64,000 nucleotides of DNA from Intrasporangium calvum DSM 43043 (GTDB taxonomy: Bacteria > Actinomycetota > Actinomycetes > Actinomycetales > Dermatophilaceae), in contig NC_014830.1 of assembly GCF_000184685.1 (NCBI RefSeq), forward strand, positions 3,596,001 through 3,660,000. Direction: 5' to 3'. Positions 1-8,041 of the stretch are shown here, one piece after another. A model generated the notes under the pieces. That model saw nothing but the letters and a program-made list of their open reading frames with translations. It made no database searches and was not told where the DNA came from. Made by a program: the position numbers and the translations under genes. Position 1 is the first letter of the stretch. The number at the start of each line of letters is the position of its first letter.

Positions 1-1418
1 TCGCACGCAGCGGCGATGACGTCGAGGACCGCGGGCTGCCACGGGTCGAGCAGGTCGGACAGCGCCCCCTGCATCCGGTCGGCGGCCATCGTGTACTGCG
101 CGAGGTCGTTGGTGCCGAGACTGCCGAAGTCGACCTCGGCCAGGACGTGCCCGGCCCGCAGGGCCGCACCAGGGACCTCGATCATGACGCCGGCCTTGGG
201 CAGGCCGTTCTCGCGGACCCGCCGCGCGAACCACGCGGCCTCCTCCGCAGTGGCGACCATGGGCGCCATGACCCGGACGTCGGCGCCGGTCTCGCGGGCC
301 GCGAGGGCCAGCGCCTCGAGCTGCGCGTCGAGCAGCTCTGGCCGCTCGGCCGAGAGGCGGAGCCCGCGGCGGCCGAGGGCAGGGTTCTCCTCGAGCCCCA
401 GGTCGGCGAAGGCGAGCGGCTTGTCGGCTCCCGCATCGAGGGTGCGCACGACGACCCGACGCCCGCCGAAGGGTTCGAACACCCGACGGTAGATCTCCGT
501 CTGCTCGGCCACGGTCGGCGCCTTCGAGGCGGAGAGGAAGACGAACTCGGTGCGGAACAACCCGACTCCCTCGAGGTCCAGAGCGCCCGCGGCGACGGCG
601 TCCTCCACGCCTCCGATGTTGGCGAGCAGGGCGACCTGGGCGCCGTCCCGGGTCGTCCCCGGACCGGACCGTGCGGCGAAGGACTCCTTGCGTCGGGCGG
701 CGCGAACCCGCTGGGCCTCCACGAGCGAGGGGTCCGGATGGGTCGTCACCTCACCCGAGTCGCCGTCGAGGGCCACGGGAACACCGACCGGGATGCGCGT
801 CGCGCCCGGCACCTGGACCACGGCCGGGATGCCCATCTGGGCGGCGAGGATCGCCGTGTGGCTCGTCCGCCCACCTGCCTCGGTGATGATCCCGACGACG
901 AGTGCGCGGTCCAGGGTGGCGGTCTCGGCCGGGGCCAGGTCCTCGGCCACGACGACGCTGGGGACGTCGAACCGGGGCACCCCCGGAGCCGGCACCCCGA
1001 GCAGGGCAGCGATCGCCCGCGAGCCGACGTCCCGAAGGTCGGTGACCCGCTCTGCGAAGAGGCCGCCGAGCGCCTCGAACTGGGCGGCGTACTCCTCGAC
1101 CGCGCCGTCGATCGCGTGGGCCGGGCCGCGCCCCGCGTGGAGCAGCTTGCCGGCGGCCTTGGCCAGGCCCCGGTCCCGGGCGATGAGAGCCGTCGCCTTG
1201 AGGATCTGCTGGGCCGTGTCGTCGGCCGCCGCAGCCCGCGCCTCGAGCGACCGGGCGACCGTCTCCAGGGCGGCCTTGACGTCGACGAGGGCGGCGTCCG
1301 GGTCGAGCGGCGCCGGCTCGTCGGCCGGCGGTCGGACCGGCGGCGCCACCTGCACCACCGGCCCGTAGGCCGTGCCGGGGCTGACGCCGATGCCATGTCT
1401 CGTCTCGGTCGCCGACAT
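1..1418 (-). CDS. ptsI: PTS enzyme I (phosphoenolpyruvate-protein phosphotransferase), 3' end missing
   Basis: Enzyme I autophosphorylates from PEP and passes the phosphate to HPr in the cytoplasm, the first step of sugar PTS uptake. About 472 residues are present; the family is usually 550-575, so roughly the last 85-100 lie beyond the left edge. The swivelling phospho-histidine is visible as GGRTSHTAI, with His187 close to His189 of the E. coli enzyme. The PEP-binding barrel follows, with GLFRTEFVF, the VRTLDAGADKP region and the SLGTNDLAQY stretch near the edge. The ATG at 1418 lies 5 bp after the ptsH stop, so the two genes are probably translated from one mRNA. Only truncation by the window is apparent; no frameshift is seen. 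Confidence 0.95.
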   Translation of the reverse strand, partial: MSATETRHGIGVSPGTAYGPVVQVAPPVRPPADEPAPLDPDAALVDVKAALETVARSLEARAAAADDTAQQILKATALIARDRGLAKAAGKLLHAGRGPAHAIDGAVEEYAAQFEALGGLFAERVTDLRDVGSRAIAALLGVPAPGVPRFDVPSVVVAEDLAPAETATLDRALVVGIITEAGGRTSHTAILAAQMGIPAVVQVPGATRIPVGVPVALDGDSGEVTTHPDPSLVEAQRVRAARRKESFAARSGPGTTRDGAQVALLANIGGVEDAVAAGALDLEGVGLFRTEFVFLSASKAPTVAEQTEIYRRVFEPFGGRRVVVRTLDAGADKPLAFADLGLEENPALGRRGLRLSAERPELLDAQLEALALAARETGADVRVMAPMVATAEEAAWFARRVRENGLPKAGVMIEVPGAALRAGHVLAEVDFGSLGTNDLAQYTMAADRMQGALSDLLDPWQPAVLDVIAAAC

Positions 1419-1423
1419 GGCGG

Positions 1424-1693
1424 CTACTCCGCGTCGAGGTCGCGCGAGAGCAGCGCGACGAGGGAGTCGAGGGCGGCGTCGGCGCCGTCGCCGTCAGCGG
1501 TGAGGACGACCTCCTCGCCGAACTTCGCGCCGAGCGCCATGACACCGAGGATGCTCGTGGCGTCGACCGGCTCGTCGCCGGGGCGAGCGATCTCGACGTC
1601 CAGGCCGGTGTTGGTCGCGGCCTCGACGAAGATGGCGGCCGGGCGCGCGTGGAGACCGACGGAGGAGGCGATGGTGACGGTGCGGGTTGCCAT
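1424..1693 (-). CDS. ptsH: PTS phosphocarrier protein HPr
   Basis: HPr is the small cytoplasmic carrier that takes phosphate from enzyme I and gives it to the fructose IIA domain. The 89-residue product has the usual length. The active site VGLHARP places the phospho-histidine at His15, as in classic HPr. The regulatory region reads TSILGVMALG with Ser47 near the position phosphorylated in Firmicutes HPr; whether it is used here is unknown. The ATG at 1693 follows AAGGAG at good spacing. An in-frame ATG 10 codons upstream would add residues absent from the family, so I rejected it. The gene lies between fruA and ptsI, separated from fruA by a 106-bp gap that holds a strong hairpin. Confidence 0.96.
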   Translation of the reverse strand: MATRTVTIASSVGLHARPAAIFVEAATNTGLDVEIARPGDEPVDATSILGVMALGAKFGEEVVLTADGDGADAALDSLVALLSRDLDAE

Positions 1694-1749
1694 GGGGTGC
1701 TCCTTGAGGTTCGCGGAAGGCAAGGGTCGGACTGGGTCGGTGCCCGCGG

Positions 1750-1790
1750 GGCCTGACGTCGGGTCCAGGCGCTGGACCCGACGTTAGGCC
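1750..1790 (-). terminator. Long hairpin between fruA and ptsH
   Basis: Arms 1750-1768 and 1772-1790 are 19 nt each and complementary except for one G-T pair, with a 3-nt loop (GCG). No T-run follows on the minus strand, so it may be a weak or Rho-assisted terminator, or an RNA-processing or stabilising stem that sets different fruA and ptsHI levels. It could also be an operator. Confidence 0.6.
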
Positions 1791-1799
1791 ACGAGGGCG

Positions 1800-3833
1800 T
1801 CAGACGGTGGCGCTCGCCTCGACTGCTTGGAGGTTGCGGTCCCGTGACTTGAGGGTGACGACGATGGCGGCCATGACGAGGACACCGGCTGCGAGGGCGA
1901 CGAGGAAGAGGAGGAAGTTGCCGATGAGGGGCAGCACCCAGATCCCGCCGTGTGGGGCCCGCAGGGTCGTGCCGAAGGCCATCGCGAGGGCGCCGGTCAC
2001 GGCCGACCCGACGACGGACGACGTGATGATCCTGAGCGGGTCGGCGGCAGCGAACGGGATGGCGCCTTCGGAGATGAAGGAGGCGCCGAGCAGCCAGGCC
2101 GCCTTGCCGTTCTCGCGCTCCGGCTCCGAGAAGAGCACCGGCCGGACCGTCGTGGCGAGCGCCATGGCGAGCGGCGCGACCATCCCGGCGGCCATCACCG
2201 CGGCCATGATCTTCAGCTGGGGCGCGTCGGTGGTCGCTCCGGCAGCCGTGAGACCGGTCGTCGCGAAGGCGTAGGCGACCTTGTTGACCGGGCCGCCGAG
2301 GTCGAAGCCCATCATCGCCCCGAGAATCAGCCCGAGGACGAGGGCGCTCGCGCCGGACATGCCCGTCAGCCACGAGTTGAGGCCGTCGGTGAGGCCCTTG
2401 ATCGGCCGGCCGAGCACGGTGATGAACAGGCCCACGGTGATGAGCGAGGAGACGAGTGGGATCACCACGACGGGCATGACACCGCGGACGCCCTTGTGGA
2501 CGTTCCACCCGGAGACCCACCGGGCCACGAAACCGCCGAGCAGGCCGGTGACGAGGCCACCGAGGAAGCCGGCGCCCATCGTCGCGGCGACGGACCCGCC
2601 GACGATGCCGGGGACGAGGCCGGGTCGGTCGGCGATGGCGAAGGCGATGAACCCGGACAGGATCGGCACGAGGAAGCCGAACGAGGCCGCCCCGATGACG
2701 AAGAGGAGCGCCGCCCAGGAGGTGAGGCTCAACGGGTTGAAGTTCTGGGTGATGTTGTAGTCGCCCTCGGCCGCGAGGCCGTACTTGACGATCTCGATGG
2801 CGCCCGACTCGCCGAGGGCGACCTGGGCGAGCATGAAGGACAGTGCGATGAGGATGCCACCAGCCGCGACGAACGGGATCATGTAGGAGACGCCGGTCAT
2901 GAGCCACTGGCGCACCTTGGTCGCGGTGCTCGCGCCTTCCTCGACCTTCGAGACGAGTCCGCCGGAGGGGCCGGCAGCCGCTGCGGCCGCGACGGCCGCC
3001 GCGCGCTTGGCCGGGTCGGCGTCCCAGTCGGCGACGAGCTGCTCGGCCTGGGCGACGAGGGCCGGCCCGTCGGAGATGCCCTTCTTGACCCCGACGTCGA
3101 CGAGCGGCTTGCCTGCGAAGCGCCCGGCGTCCTTGACCGGGAGGTCGTGCGCGAAGATCACGGCGTCGGCGGCCGCGATGTCTGCGGTGCTGATCGGCTT
3201 CGAGCCCGCGGACCCCTGGGTCTCGACGATCATCGTGTGGCCCGCCGCCTTGGCGGCGTTCTCGAGTCCTTCGGCCGCCATGTACGTGTGGGCGATGCCG
3301 GTCGGGCACGACGTGACCCCGACCAGGCGCAGGGACCGGGTGGGCGCCGCAGCACCCCTGACATCGTCCGTGTCGACGGGAGCCGCGTCGAGCTCCACCT
3401 CGGCGCTGACGATCCGCTCGACCTCCTCCTCCGAGGTGGCTGCCGCGAGGGCCTCCTTGAAGTCCTTCTTCATCAGGGCGCGGGCGAGCTTGGGCAGCAC
3501 CTGCATGTGGGCCTCGCCGCCCCCCTCGGGGGCCGCGATGAGGAAGATCAGCCTCGCCGGGCCGTCCTTGGCGCCCCAGTCGATGCCGTCCGTGGAGCGC
3601 CCGAACACGAGCGCCGGCTCGGTGATCGCGGAGCTTCGGGCGTGCGGGATGCCGATGCCGCCGGGCAGCCCGGTCGCCATCGTCTCCTCACGTTTGCGGA
3701 CATCGTCGAGGAAGGTGTCGAGGTCGGTGCAGCGGCCGGTCGCGACGAGTCGTTCGGCGAGCTTCCGGGTCGCTTCGTGGCGGTCGGCACCGGTGAGGTC
3801 GAGGACGACCTGCTGGGGGGTGATGAGGGACAT
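1800..3833 (-). CDS. fruA: PTS fructose transporter, fused IIA-IIB-IIC
   Basis: This 677-residue protein imports fructose and phosphorylates it to fructose 1-phosphate. Domains run IIA, IIB, IIC. IIA (about 1-150) carries the phospho-histidine in GGIGIPHAR, His64. IIB (about 167-265) carries the phospho-cysteine in VTSCPTGIAHT, Cys176. IIC (about 305-670) is a hydrophobic multi-helix membrane domain starting near VRQWLMTGVSYMIPFV. Alanine/proline-rich linkers separate the domains. The start at 3833 follows GAAAGGA and lies 18 bp after fruK. With fruK, ptsH and ptsI downstream or upstream on the same strand, the operon can phosphorylate fructose without outside PTS components. Confidence 0.96.
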   Translation of the reverse strand: MSLITPQQVVLDLTGADRHEATRKLAERLVATGRCTDLDTFLDDVRKREETMATGLPGGIGIPHARSSAITEPALVFGRSTDGIDWGAKDGPARLIFLIAAPEGGGEAHMQVLPKLARALMKKDFKEALAAATSEEEVERIVSAEVELDAAPVDTDDVRGAAAPTRSLRLVGVTSCPTGIAHTYMAAEGLENAAKAAGHTMIVETQGSAGSKPISTADIAAADAVIFAHDLPVKDAGRFAGKPLVDVGVKKGISDGPALVAQAEQLVADWDADPAKRAAAVAAAAAAGPSGGLVSKVEEGASTATKVRQWLMTGVSYMIPFVAAGGILIALSFMLAQVALGESGAIEIVKYGLAAEGDYNITQNFNPLSLTSWAALLFVIGAASFGFLVPILSGFIAFAIADRPGLVPGIVGGSVAATMGAGFLGGLVTGLLGGFVARWVSGWNVHKGVRGVMPVVVIPLVSSLITVGLFITVLGRPIKGLTDGLNSWLTGMSGASALVLGLILGAMMGFDLGGPVNKVAYAFATTGLTAAGATTDAPQLKIMAAVMAAGMVAPLAMALATTVRPVLFSEPERENGKAAWLLGASFISEGAIPFAAADPLRIITSSVVGSAVTGALAMAFGTTLRAPHGGIWVLPLIGNFLLFLVALAAGVLVMAAIVVTLKSRDRNLQAVEASATV

Positions 3834-3851
3834 GGCTTTCCTTTCGGCGCT

Positions 3852-4799
3852 TCAGTGGGCCAGGGTGCGGCTGAGGTCAGGGTCGTGGGTGAGCTGGACG
3901 GAGATGCCGCGCAGGTCCGCGGGGGCGGGGACGCGGCTTCCGGGGAGGGTGACGGCGGCGGCGCCCCAGAGGACGCCGGTCGCCAGGGCGTCGCCGGCGG
4001 GGAGGCCGCTCGACAGGGCGTGGAGCAGGCCGGCGAGCATGCAGTCGCCGGCCCCCACGGTGGACAGCGGAGCGGAGATGGTGGCCCGCGCATGGATGAC
4101 CGACTCGGCGGTGACGAGTAGCGCACCGTCGGAGCCGAGGCTGACGGCGACGGTCTCGATGCCTTCGGTGACGAGGTCCCGCGCTGCGGCCCGGACGTCT
4201 TCCAGGGTGGGCAGGGAGTGGCCGACGAGCTCTGCCAGCTCTTCGTGGTTCGGCTTGACCAGGTGCGGGCGGGCGGCGACGGCCGCGGCGAGCGGGGCCC
4301 CCGACGAGTCGATGGCGACGCGGCCGCCACGACCGCGGACCCGCGTCACGAGAGTCGCGTAGAGATCGGCCGGCGCGCCAGGGGGGAGGCTGCCGCACCC
4401 GACGACCCACGCCGCCCCCGCGGACTGCTCGAGCGTGGTCGCCACCAGTGCCTCGACCTCGACGTCGGAGAGCACGGGTCCGGGCTCGTTGAGCTTGGTC
4501 GTCGTCCCGTCCGGCTCGAGGACGCTGATGTTCATCCGGACGGGTCCCGACACGGGCACGCCGCGATGGGCGACACCGGCCTCGTCGAGCAGCTCCTGGA
4601 GCAGGTGCCCCTCAGGCCCGCCCGTCGGCAGGACCGCCGTCGTCGCCGCGCCCTGGGCGGCCAGTGCGCGGGAGACGTTGACGCCCTTGCCGCCGGGGTC
4701 GACCCGGCTGCCGGTGGCACGGTGGACCGCCCCGCGGACGAGGTCGTCGACGAAGACCGCCCGGTCGATGCTCGGGTTCGGCGTCAGGGTGACGATCAT
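3852..4799 (-). CDS. fruK: 1-phosphofructokinase
   Basis: A PfkB/ribokinase-family kinase that turns fructose 1-phosphate into fructose 1,6-bisphosphate, the step after FruA. At 315 residues it has family length. The N-terminal substrate signature GGKGVNVSRAL is at 36-46 and the C-terminal motif VGAGDCMLAG carries the catalytic base Asp252. Its ATG overlaps the fruR stop as ATGA, which indicates translational coupling. fba, which cleaves the product, is about 3 kb away on the same strand but is a separate unit. Confidence 0.95.
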   Translation of the reverse strand: MIVTLTPNPSIDRAVFVDDLVRGAVHRATGSRVDPGGKGVNVSRALAAQGAATTAVLPTGGPEGHLLQELLDEAGVAHRGVPVSGPVRMNISVLEPDGTTTKLNEPGPVLSDVEVEALVATTLEQSAGAAWVVGCGSLPPGAPADLYATLVTRVRGRGGRVAIDSSGAPLAAAVAARPHLVKPNHEELAELVGHSLPTLEDVRAAARDLVTEGIETVAVSLGSDGALLVTAESVIHARATISAPLSTVGAGDCMLAGLLHALSSGLPAGDALATGVLWGAAAVTLPGSRVPAPADLRGISVQLTHDPDLSRTLAH

Positions 4800-5557
4800 G
4801 CCGTCACGACCTCGGGGCCGGCGGACCGGATCTCGGTCGCCACCTCGTCATCGAGGTCGGTGTCGGTGATGATGATGTCGACGTCGTCCAGGTCGGCGAA
4901 GCGGTGCAGGTGGGCGTCTCCGGCCTTGCTCGAGTCGGTGAGGACGATCGCGGTGCGGGCCGAGGCGACCATGGCGCGCTTGACGAGCGCCTCGGACTGG
5001 TCCGGCGTCGTCAGGCCGCGCGAGACCGACATCCCGTTGGTGCCGAGCAGGGCGACGTCGACGACGACGTCGGCGAGGGCGCGGACGGTCCAGTCACCGA
5101 CGGCCGCCCCGGTCTGGCCGCGGACCCTGCCGCCCAGCAGGTAGAGCGAGACACCGGGGTGGCTCGCCAGCACGGCGGCAGCGGCAACGCTGTTGGTGAG
5201 CACGGTGAGGTCGAGGTCGGGCGGCAGCAGCTCGACGACGGCGAGGGTCGTGGAGCCGGAGTCGAGGATGATGCTGCCGCCTGACGGCAGCTCGTCGAGG
5301 GCGCGCGCGGCGATCCGTCGCTTGACGTCGGCCAGCCGCCCCGACTTCGTCGCGAGGGATGGCTCGACCTCCAGCCGCTCGACGGGGATCGCCCCCCCAT
5401 GGACGCGTCGAAGCGAACCCCGGCGCTCCAGGGCCGTGAGGTCGCGGCGAATGGTCTCCGTCGCCACCCCGAGGTCGTCGGCCAGGGCCGCGACCTCGAC
5501 GCGACCGGCCCGTCGCGCCTCGGCGATGATCCGCTGCTGCCGCTCCGCTGCGTACAT
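4796..5557 (-). CDS. fruR: DeoR-family regulator of the fructose operon
   Basis: A 253-residue DeoR-type repressor. The N-terminal helix-turn-helix (about 5-58) reads ERQQRIIAEA then LGVATETIRRDL, a typical DeoR signature. The C-terminal part (about 75-250) is the phosphosugar-sensing DeoRC fold with LDSGSTT and LLGTNG. It is the first gene of the fru operon, so autoregulation is expected; the effector is most likely fructose 1-phosphate or fructose 1,6-bisphosphate by family analogy. A perfect palindrome 85 bp upstream of its start is the best operator candidate. The symbol fruR is given by context. Confidence 0.9.
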   Translation of the reverse strand: MYAAERQQRIIAEARRAGRVEVAALADDLGVATETIRRDLTALERRGSLRRVHGGAIPVERLEVEPSLATKSGRLADVKRRIAARALDELPSGGSIILDSGSTTLAVVELLPPDLDLTVLTNSVAAAAVLASHPGVSLYLLGGRVRGQTGAAVGDWTVRALADVVVDVALLGTNGMSVSRGLTTPDQSEALVKRAMVASARTAIVLTDSSKAGDAHLHRFADLDDVDIIITDTDLDDEVATEIRSAGPEVVTA

Positions 5558-5641
5558 CGGACTCCCTCATCCTCGGGCCGCGCAGTCAGGTTTGCGTCGG
5601 CCGTGGATCTAGGAGACCACAGACTCGGTCAGATGTAAATG

Positions 5642-5659
5642 GAAACGGGCACCCGTTTC
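5642..5659 (-). promoter_or_regulatory. Candidate FruR operator, perfect palindrome
   Basis: GAAACGGG-CA-CCCGTTTC has 8-bp perfect arms and lies between the 3' end of the PPOX gene and the fruR start. The flank is locally AT-rich, suggesting a promoter. No T-run follows, so an operator fits better than a terminator. Binding by FruR is inferred from position only. Confidence 0.5.
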
Positions 5660-5685
5660 TGTGGTTATTGTCGAATCAGGTGGAG

Positions 5686-6096
5686 TCAGGTGATCTTCTT
5701 GAGCCGGCCCCAGGCGTGCCAGCGATCGATCTCGATCCAGGCACTGACGCGGGTCCGCTCGCGCGTCCCGTAGGGCCGTCCGGTGTAGTGCCGGGCGATC
5801 CGGTCGATGTCGACGAGGCCCACGTCGTCGACCCACTCGGCGACCCGCCCCTGGATGCTGACGTGCGTGATCCAGTCCTGCGGGTCCATGGCACTCAGGC
5901 TGACGCGGGGATCGCGGCGCAGGTAGTCGATCCGCTTGCGTCCCGCGTCCATGTTGACGAGGATCCGGCCGTCCTCGTAGAGGTACCACGTCGGCACGGA
6001 CACCGGCTGCCCGTCGGGACGAACCGTGCTGATGGTGGCGAAGTTCGGCTGGACGAGCAGGTCCTCGACCGGAGCCGGCAGCGGGGGTCTGGGCAC
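5686..6096 (-). CDS. PPOX-family flavin/F420-dependent oxidoreductase
   Basis: A 136-residue split-barrel protein of the pyridoxamine 5'-phosphate oxidase-like family. The pattern ATISTVRPDGQPVSVPTWY followed by LYEDGRILVNM and DPRVSLSAMD is typical of actinobacterial PPOX enzymes, many of which use F420. The substrate cannot be told from sequence. The start is a GTG at 6096 after AGAGGAA. It is monocistronic, with the fru operon downstream on the same strand. Confidence 0.85.
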   Translation of the reverse strand: MPRPPLPAPVEDLLVQPNFATISTVRPDGQPVSVPTWYLYEDGRILVNMDAGRKRIDYLRRDPRVSLSAMDPQDWITHVSIQGRVAEWVDDVGLVDIDRIARHYTGRPYGTRERTRVSAWIEIDRWHAWGRLKKIT

Positions 6097-6430
6097 GGCG
6101 CGTTCCTCTCGGTCGACGGCACCTCGACCTTACGCCCAGCCCGTACCACGGGCCTGCGGACGCCCTGTCGCACTGACCTGTCGGGCGGGTCAGTGTCGGT
6201 CATTGAACAACAAGCCGCAGTGACCCGTCAGGGGAATCAGTGTTGGTTACTGAACAACAAGCCGCACTGACCCGTCAGGCGGGTCAGTGCGGCAGTCGAC
6301 GATGGGTTCCCCGCTGCGCTCTACGCCCAGCCGGCCCGACCCCGAACTGGGCGACCACGAACGAGCCGATCACGAACGGTCCGGACGCGGCTGACTGAGC
6401 TCAGCGGCATCCGGCGGGTTGGTCGGTGCT
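6097..6430. other. 334-bp gene-free interval with tandem terminator repeats
   Basis: This interval lies between the start of the PPOX gene and the stop of the DUF3151 gene. It holds the promoter side of the PPOX gene, three 47-bp repeats (6167-6293), and one diverged copy of the CGTATGCCGCT family at 6403-6413. No open frame with coding bias or a ribosome-binding site is seen. Confidence 0.7.
6167..6293 (-). repeat. Three tandem 47-bp units carrying terminator hairpins
   Basis: Units start at 6167, 6214 and 6261, exactly 47 bp apart. The unit at 6261 has perfect 14-bp arms, GCCGCACTGACCCG and its complement, around a 5-nt loop (6261-6293). Read on the minus strand it is followed by TTGTTGTT, so it looks like an intrinsic terminator for the fba-DUF3151 operon. 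The middle unit repeats the T-rich tail with a weaker stem; the third keeps most of the stem but not the tail. Confidence 0.8.
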
Positions 6431-6838
6431 CTAGAAGCCCAGCTCGCGCGCGCCCTCAGCGGAGCAGTCGCGCAGGAACTGCGCGCAGCGCGCCTCCTCC
6501 TCGACCTCGCCGATGGCCCGCGCCGCTCGGGCGAGGGCCCCGAGCGACCTGAGGAAACCGCGGTTCGGCTCGTGTGACCAGGGGACCGGGCCCTGGCCGC
6601 GCCAGCCCGACTTGCGCAGCTGGTCGAGGGACCGGTGGTAGCCCGTCCGGGCGAAGGCGTAGGCCTCGACGTCCCGGCCGCCCGCGAGCGCGAGCTCCGC
6701 CAGGGTCGCCCAGGCCGCCGCCGAGGTGGGGATCGCCGCTGCCACCGCCGCAGGCTCCTCCCCCGCCGACAGGCGCGCCGTGGCGGGATCCTCGGGCAGC
6801 CGCGTCTCCGGGACGCCGAGCAGATTGCCGTCGCTCAC
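6431..6838 (-). CDS. DUF3151-family protein
   Basis: A 135-residue soluble protein of unknown function. It resembles the actinobacterial DUF3151 family, which is commonly linked to fba, as here. Its GTG start at 6838 overlaps the fba stop as GTGA, so the two are translationally coupled. The sequence is alanine-rich and helical, with a conserved-looking core AYAFARTGYHRSLDQLRKSG and then WSHEPNRGFLRSL. No catalytic motif or membrane segment is visible. A helical-repeat, possibly regulatory, role near glycolysis is only a guess. Confidence 0.8.
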   Translation of the reverse strand: MSDGNLLGVPETRLPEDPATARLSAGEEPAAVAAAIPTSAAAWATLAELALAGGRDVEAYAFARTGYHRSLDQLRKSGWRGQGPVPWSHEPNRGFLRSLGALARAARAIGEVEEEARCAQFLRDCSAEGARELGF

Positions 6839-7863
6839 GCGTGCGTCCCGGCCGAGCGGAGCGCCGCGCACGCCTCGACGACGCGGGCGGCCATGCCGGC
6901 CTCGGCGGCCTTGCCCCAGGCGCGGGGGTCGTACTGTTTCTTGTTGCCGACCTCGCCGTCGACCTTGAGGACGCCGGCGTAGTTGGCCAGCATCCAGTCG
7001 GCGACGGGGCGGGTGAAGGCGTACTGCGTGTCCGTGTCGACGTTCATCTTGATGACGCCGTAGTCGACCGCCGCCGAGATCTCCTCGGGCAGCGAGCCGG
7101 AGCCACCGTGGAAGACGAGGTCGAACGGATGCGCGTCGTCGCTGAGCCCGAGCTCCTTGGCTGCGGCCTGCTGGGCCTGGAGGAGGATCTCGGGACGCAG
7201 CTTGACGTTGCCCGGCTTGTAGACACCGTGGACGTTGCCGAAGGTGAGCGCCGTGAGGTACCGGCCGTTCTCACCCGCCCCCAGCGCCTGGATCGTGGCG
7301 ACGGCGTCCGCGGGCGTCGAGTAGAGCTTGTCGTCGATCGCGCCCTCGACGCCGTCCTCCTCGCCGCCGACGACACCGACCTCGATCTCGAGGACGACGT
7401 TCGCTGCCTTGGCCAGCGCGAGCAGCTCCTGCGCGATCTCGAGGTTCTCGTCGAGGGGGACCGCCGAACCGTCCCACATGTGCGACTGGAACCACGGGGT
7501 ACCGCCGGCCTTGACGCGCTCGGTCGACGCGGCGAGGAGGGGACGGACGAAGCCGTCGAGCTTGTCCTTCGGGCAGTGGTCGGTGTGCAGGGCGATGTTG
7601 ACCGGGTAGCTCTTCGCGACCTCCTCGGCGTAGGCCGCGAAGGCGAGGGACCCGCTCACCATGTTCTTGACCGACGGGCCGGAGAGGTACTCCGCGCCAC
7701 CGGTGGACACCTGGATGATGCCGTCGGACCCGGCGTCGGCGAAGCCCTTGAGGGCCGCGTTGAGCGTCTGCGAGGACGACACGTTGATGGCGGGGTACGC
7801 GAAGGAACCGGCCTTCGCGCGGTCGAGCATGGCGGCGTACACCTCAGGGGTGGCGATGGGCAT
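6835..7863 (-). CDS. fba: Class II fructose-bisphosphate aldolase
   Basis: A zinc-dependent aldolase converting fructose 1,6-bisphosphate to dihydroxyacetone phosphate and glyceraldehyde 3-phosphate in glycolysis and gluconeogenesis. At 342 residues it matches the long class IIA form. The signature ALHTDHCPKD (91-100) gives the catalytic Asp95 and zinc ligand His96. Later glycine-rich phosphate-binding motifs FGNVHGVYKPG and FHGGSGS are present. The ATG at 7863 follows AGGAG. It is the first gene of a two-gene operon with the DUF3151 gene. Confidence 0.97.
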   Translation of the reverse strand: MPIATPEVYAAMLDRAKAGSFAYPAINVSSSQTLNAALKGFADAGSDGIIQVSTGGAEYLSGPSVKNMVSGSLAFAAYAEEVAKSYPVNIALHTDHCPKDKLDGFVRPLLAASTERVKAGGTPWFQSHMWDGSAVPLDENLEIAQELLALAKAANVVLEIEVGVVGGEEDGVEGAIDDKLYSTPADAVATIQALGAGENGRYLTALTFGNVHGVYKPGNVKLRPEILLQAQQAAAKELGLSDDAHPFDLVFHGGSGSLPEEISAAVDYGVIKMNVDTDTQYAFTRPVADWMLANYAGVLKVDGEVGNKKQYDPRAWGKAAEAGMAARVVEACAALRSAGTHA

Positions 7864-8041
7864 TGCTTCTCCTGCGCGTGGGTGGAAGGGACCTGAGTCG
7901 GTCCCTCAAGAATCCTGCCACGTATGCCGCTGGGCCGGCAGGGTGCCCACCTGCCGGTGAGCGGGTGCTCGGCTCTGCCGATCGCTCTGGAGCAATCCGC
8001 CCTTCACAGGGCGTGGGTGTCATGGTGGAATCCGAGGCGTC

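Noticed and set aside
751-3309. Long open frame (852 codons) on the minus strand across the fructose PTS genes
   Set aside because: It is Arg/His-rich and in a different frame from clear ptsI, ptsH and fruA genes; high GC leaves such frames open.
1950-4121. 723-codon plus-strand frame opposite fruA and fruK
   Set aside because: Composition is that of an antisense frame (Asp/Gly/Arg/Glu-rich) with no domain; real genes are on the minus strand.
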